Below the pieces are notes generated by a model. It saw only the letters and a program-made list of their open reading frames with translations, did not search any database and had not been told where the DNA came from. From positions 1-9,616 of the forward strand of contig JBFHUL010000104.1 of assembly GCA_041590075.1 (NCBI GenBank): 9,616 bases of DNA. The letters are read 5' to 3'. The first letter of the stretch is position 1, and every line of letters begins with the position of its first letter. The position numbers were made by a program, and so were the translations under genes. This DNA is from PZPK01 sp041590075 (GTDB lineage Bacteria > Pseudomonadota > Gammaproteobacteria > Pseudomonadales > Oleiphilaceae). This document shows positions 7,072-9,616 of this stretch, piece after piece.

Positions 7072-7689
7072 TCAGAAGCTCGGCTTTTCAAGGGTGCAGG
7101 CATAATTTCTCTTGAAGGTTTTTTCACCCATCAAGCTGATGTGGCGGTCAACCATGGCAATAAAGGGCTTCAGGTATTGAGCAAGATCGAAGCCATCCTG
7201 CCCTGCTTGCAAAGCCATACCCAGGGCTTCTATGGTCGACAAAGCTCCCGGTTGCGGTGCTTTGCGAATACGGTAAACACTCGCTGGTGCTGCTTCAATC
7301 TGTACCCGCGGCAGGCTATTTAACCAAGGGTTGCGCAGCATTAGTTCACGCGTATTGCGCCAGGTTCCATCGAGGGCTATCCATGCACTGCAACCTGCAC
7401 CCTGTTCACAGGCGGCCCTGGCCAGCTTTCCGGGATACAAAAGAACTGGCCGCGCCAACCAGGATGCGGGCACATGCAGTGCAAGCTGCTCCCTGGGCCA
7501 GTCTAATCCGGTAAACAGCTTCGCATTTTCGACACCTCGACAGGCAAGGCCTGCGGTATTCAACGGATGCACGGCTTCATCCGGGTGTCGCAGAATAATG
7601 ACCGGTGTGAGGTTATATTGAGGAGAAATATCACCACAGACGCATACCAACTCGGGGCGCTGGCACTCAGGGCACAATTGACGGGGCAT
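7072..7689 (-). CDS. DTW-domain tRNA-uridine aminocarboxypropyltransferase
   Basis: DTW-domain proteins such as E. coli TapT transfer the 3-amino-3-carboxypropyl group of S-adenosylmethionine to a uridine in tRNA (acp3U); this role is inferred by family. The 205-residue product opens with a four-cysteine cluster (C6, C9, C16, C18; CPECQRPELVCVC) likely to bind zinc, then IILRHPDE at 31-38, the D-x-T-W motif (LDGTW, 106-110) and SVYRIRKAPQPGALSTIEA at 137-155. The frame stays open to a TTG at 7722, but that codon lies in the loop of the upstream terminator, so the ATG at 7689 is preferred. This ATG has no recognisable ribosome binding site and lies only 19 nt after the terminator's T-run. TapT itself is longer at the N-terminus; this is a shorter relative, so the target site is uncertain. 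Confidence 0.88.
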   Translation of the reverse strand: MPRQLCPECQRPELVCVCGDISPQYNLTPVIILRHPDEAVHPLNTAGLACRGVENAKLFTGLDWPREQLALHVPASWLARPVLLYPGKLARAACEQGAGCSAWIALDGTWRNTRELMLRNPWLNSLPRVQIEAAPASVYRIRKAPQPGALSTIEALGMALQAGQDGFDLAQYLKPFIAMVDRHISLMGEKTFKRNYACTLEKPSF

Positions 7690-7708
7690 GACGATCGCAG
7701 ATACACAT

Positions 7709-7732
7709 AAAAAAGCCCGCAATGCTGCGGGC
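7709..7732 (-). terminator. Intrinsic terminator of the HD-GYP gene
   Basis: On the minus strand, GCCCGCA-GCAT-TGCGGGC forms a perfect 7-bp G/C-rich stem with a 4-nt loop, followed at once by six T residues. It begins 20 nt after the stop codon of the HD-GYP gene, so it is a classical Rho-independent terminator for that gene. The DTW gene starts only 19 nt beyond it. Confidence 0.93.
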
Positions 7733-7752
7733 TGTCACAGTAAAATTTAATC

Positions 7753-9099
7753 CTATCCTGTCATCAAACTACCCGCAAGATGGCGCAAACTCCACTTAGA
7801 GCTGGCCCCACTTAAGAGATACTGTTTTTCATCGATGCCATACGCACCTTTTGGCAAACTGTCGCGAATCAGCAGCATTTCGTTTTTCTGGCGGTCAGCA
7901 TTGAACTCTTTAAGGTCAACCACCCGCGCATGCTTGAGCATTTCCTCTTCGGCCGAACGCACGACCATGACCTTGGGCATCAAACGGCGGTCCTGATTAT
8001 GCCCGGTGACAATCGCCACCTCGCCCGAATTCAGCAGCACCAGTGTACCGGTGGGATACACGCCAATGGCTTCAATGAATCGCTCCACCAGATCCTGCTG
8101 AAAATTGATGTTACGCATTTCGTAAAGTTTGCTCACCGCCTCGAGAGGCGACAAGCCCTGATCGGTATCATCGCGAGGATCGATCAGTTCCTGATAGGCA
8201 TCTACGAGGCCGGCAATTTTGGCCAACAGGGGAATACGGTCGCCTGTGACGCCTTTGGGGAAACCGGAACCATTATGCCGCTCCTGATGATACTCGGCGA
8301 TCGTCAACACGCCCTTGGGCAAACCTTCGATTTCGCGCAACATAGCGAGGCCTTCAAGCACATAACCTTCGTATTGCTGACGCGCGTCCCCCTTCAGCGT
8401 GCGCGCTGTGGCAAGCGTTTGGGCATCCAGTTTCAGCTTACCCACTTGCATCATTAACACACCCATGGCCAAGGTCTTCAGAGCCTTTCGGTCAAGCCCT
8501 AAATGCCGCCCAAAAACCAACGACCAGATGGCTGAGCGAATGCCGTGTTGGTAGGCGTAGACATCCTGTTCGCGCATTTTGGCCAGCCACACCAAAGCAT
8601 CCGGATTGCGCACCACGCTATCCACCATCCCATCGGCGACCTGCTCGGTTTCCTTTATTGAAACCGGATCGCCATCTTGAACAGCGGTAAACACTTCGCC
8701 TATCGCATCGTACACATGCTCATGCAGCTTGCGCACTTTGCTCACCTCCTTCACCAGCGTGTTTTGCACTTCATAGTAGTTGGGGTGCTTAATCGTAATA
8801 GGGGGTAGTTTCAGCGTTTGCGTGGCATCGTTACCCTTACCGGAAAAAGATTTTTGGTCTTTTCTTCCACCGGCCTTTGTCGCAATGGTATGACCCGAAT
8901 AAGCGGCTTTAGCGCGCTGCTTCAACACATCGATATAAACGAATTTACAATACTCCGCGAGAGCTTTGATGTCGTCATCCTGCTTGATATAAAACCCCTG
9001 AAGCGGGAACGGCGTTTGATGCCACGGGCGGTCTAGATCGGAAACAAACATCCCTTCCTGTAGGGCGTTTACCTCTATCTTTTGTCGTTGTCTTGCCAT
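7753..9099 (-). CDS. DUF3391 / degenerate HD-GYP domain protein
   Basis: HD-GYP proteins break down cyclic di-GMP through an HD metal centre. The 448-residue product has an N-terminal DUF3391 domain (about 5-60, with LQEGMFVSDLDRPW and PFPLQGFYI), a basic, low-complexity linker (about 62-95) and an HD-GYP domain (about 110-380). Key positions are altered: the HDxGK motif reads MQVGK (217-221), so the namesake H and D are lost; HHE reads HQE (271-273); and DGxGYP reads NGSGFP (276-281). The upstream His (H185) and VDAYQ (D300) remain. Hydrolysis is therefore doubtful; a ligand-sensing or protein-binding role is possible. No signal peptide or membrane span is visible, so it is likely cytosolic. 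An AGGTGA ribosome site supports the start. It is flanked by intergenic DNA upstream and a strong terminator downstream, so it is monocistronic. Confidence 0.92.
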   Translation of the reverse strand: MARQRQKIEVNALQEGMFVSDLDRPWHQTPFPLQGFYIKQDDDIKALAEYCKFVYIDVLKQRAKAAYSGHTIATKAGGRKDQKSFSGKGNDATQTLKLPPITIKHPNYYEVQNTLVKEVSKVRKLHEHVYDAIGEVFTAVQDGDPVSIKETEQVADGMVDSVVRNPDALVWLAKMREQDVYAYQHGIRSAIWSLVFGRHLGLDRKALKTLAMGVLMMQVGKLKLDAQTLATARTLKGDARQQYEGYVLEGLAMLREIEGLPKGVLTIAEYHQERHNGSGFPKGVTGDRIPLLAKIAGLVDAYQELIDPRDDTDQGLSPLEAVSKLYEMRNINFQQDLVERFIEAIGVYPTGTLVLLNSGEVAIVTGHNQDRRLMPKVMVVRSAEEEMLKHARVVDLKEFNADRQKNEMLLIRDSLPKGAYGIDEKQYLLSGASSKWSLRHLAGSLMTG

Positions 9100-9289
9100 A
9101 GCTCACCTGAAACCACAATTAGCGGATACTTTTTGATCTATGCCTATTGTCGGCCAATCGCGGGAAAGATCCACTTTTCGGCGTATGCATTTGTTACACG
9201 AAGTAAGCCGGGATATTGACTTGGTGATACTGAGATCTGACGCACACGCACTGTGCGACACCCTTCTCGCATAAGGGGAAGGAGGACGC
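9100..9289. other. Intergenic region upstream of the HD-GYP gene
   Basis: This 190-nt stretch separates the right-edge gene from the HD-GYP gene, both on the minus strand. It should hold the HD-GYP promoter. A possible but imperfect -24/-12 element, TGGCCGACAATAGGCA on the minus strand (9141-9156), has GG and GC spaced by 10 nt but mismatches elsewhere. A short CCCTT/AAGGG inverted repeat follows the stop of the right-edge gene without a T-run. Confidence 0.35.
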
Positions 9290-9616
9290 TTAGCTGTCGG
9301 GGTCACATACCGAAGAGTGGTTAAACAATGGTGGGACCAATGCTTCGATATTGCGACCCTCAACCTGCTTCGTCGAAATAACATAGGGCAGGGCCGAGGG
9401 CATAAGGTAATCCAGATTGCGCATCGTGTCGCCATCGGCAACCTGGGTCCGACTGGGTCTGCAATGCATGTAGAGCAGCACATCCCCCTCGAGAGAAAGA
9501 ATATTCTGGGCTCCCTTGCGATCTGTCACACGGCCACAATACGCTTCGTCATCGACGGGCAAGCCTCGCCAATCGATATCCTCTCCACCTTCCGCACAAA
9601 AGTGAATACCTTCGCC
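9290..9616 (-). CDS. C-terminal part of an unrecognised protein (cut by window edge)
   Basis: An open frame of 108 sense codons enters from the right edge and ends with TAA at 9290-9292. It reads through to the last base with no stop and no ATG near the edge, so it is the end of a longer gene. The fragment begins GEGIHFCAEGG and contains WRGLPVDDEAYCGR, NILSLEGDVLLYMHCRPS and PSALPYVIST. It has four cysteines, at fragment positions 7, 27, 52 and 104, which might form disulfides if the protein is exported. No membrane span or family motif was recognised, and the function is unknown. It is followed by a 190-nt intergenic region, so it is probably not in one operon with the HD-GYP gene. The reading frame is chosen over an overlapping minus frame (9103-9483) that is rich in Cys, Arg and Ser and looks like a shadow. 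Confidence 0.65.
   Translation of the reverse strand, partial: GEGIHFCAEGGEDIDWRGLPVDDEAYCGRVTDRKGAQNILSLEGDVLLYMHCRPSRTQVADGDTMRNLDYLMPSALPYVISTKQVEGRNIEALVPPLFNHSSVCDPDS

Noticed and set aside
9148..9155. FliA (sigma-28)-like -10 box GCCGACAA on the minus strand upstream of the HD-GYP gene
   Set aside because: It matches GCCGATAA at 7 of 8 positions, but the nearest AAAAGT -35-like sequence is about 5 nt too far away for the usual TAAA-N15 spacing.
9103..9483. Minus-strand open frame of 126 codons across the right-hand intergenic region
   Set aside because: It overlaps the better frame 9290-9616, is rich in Cys, Arg, Ser and Thr like an out-of-frame shadow, and has no ribosome binding site or family motif that was recognised.

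Overview
The window looks like ordinary chromosome of a motile, Gram-negative gammaproteobacterium, probably marine and in the Pseudomonas/Cellvibrio/Hahella neighbourhood. This is inferred from protein families only: a sigma-54-type promoter in front of flgB, a bimodular QueF, a YadGH-type ABC exporter, a MASE2 adenylate cyclase and a DUF3391/HD-GYP protein. No rRNA, tRNA, CRISPR array, insertion sequence, phage gene or integrase was seen. Base composition looks even, with no obvious island of foreign DNA.

Layout, left to right. (1) Positions 1-1862, minus strand: the rod/hook operon flgB-flgC-flgD-flgE, with flgE cut by the left edge. A textbook -24/-12 (RpoN) promoter lies about 100 nt before flgB. 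(2) Positions 1984-2181: a gene-free stretch with two imperfect hairpins. (3) Positions 2182-2754, minus: a YdjA-type nitroreductase. (4) Positions 3041-4420, plus, the only plus-strand gene: a membrane class III adenylate cyclase with a MASE2 sensor and a complete catalytic set. (5) Positions 4433-7012, minus: a tight ABC ATPase - ABC permease - queF transcription unit, convergent with the cyclase. (6) Positions 7072-7689, minus: a DTW-domain tRNA aminocarboxypropyltransferase, close upstream of the ABC genes. (7) Positions 7753-9099, minus: a DUF3391/HD-GYP protein whose metal-binding signature is degenerate, followed by a clear intrinsic terminator. (8) Positions 9290-9616, minus: the C-terminal end of an unrecognised protein that runs off the right edge.

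The themes are motility (flgBCDE), nucleotide second messengers (a probable cAMP synthase and a probably impaired c-di-GMP-family protein) and tRNA modification (queF, DTW). There is no sequence evidence that these blocks form one system. The points most worth a second look are the degenerate HD-GYP protein, the RpoN promoter of flgB, the odd start of the DTW gene just after a terminator, and the unassigned protein at the right edge. No clearly new biological system was found.
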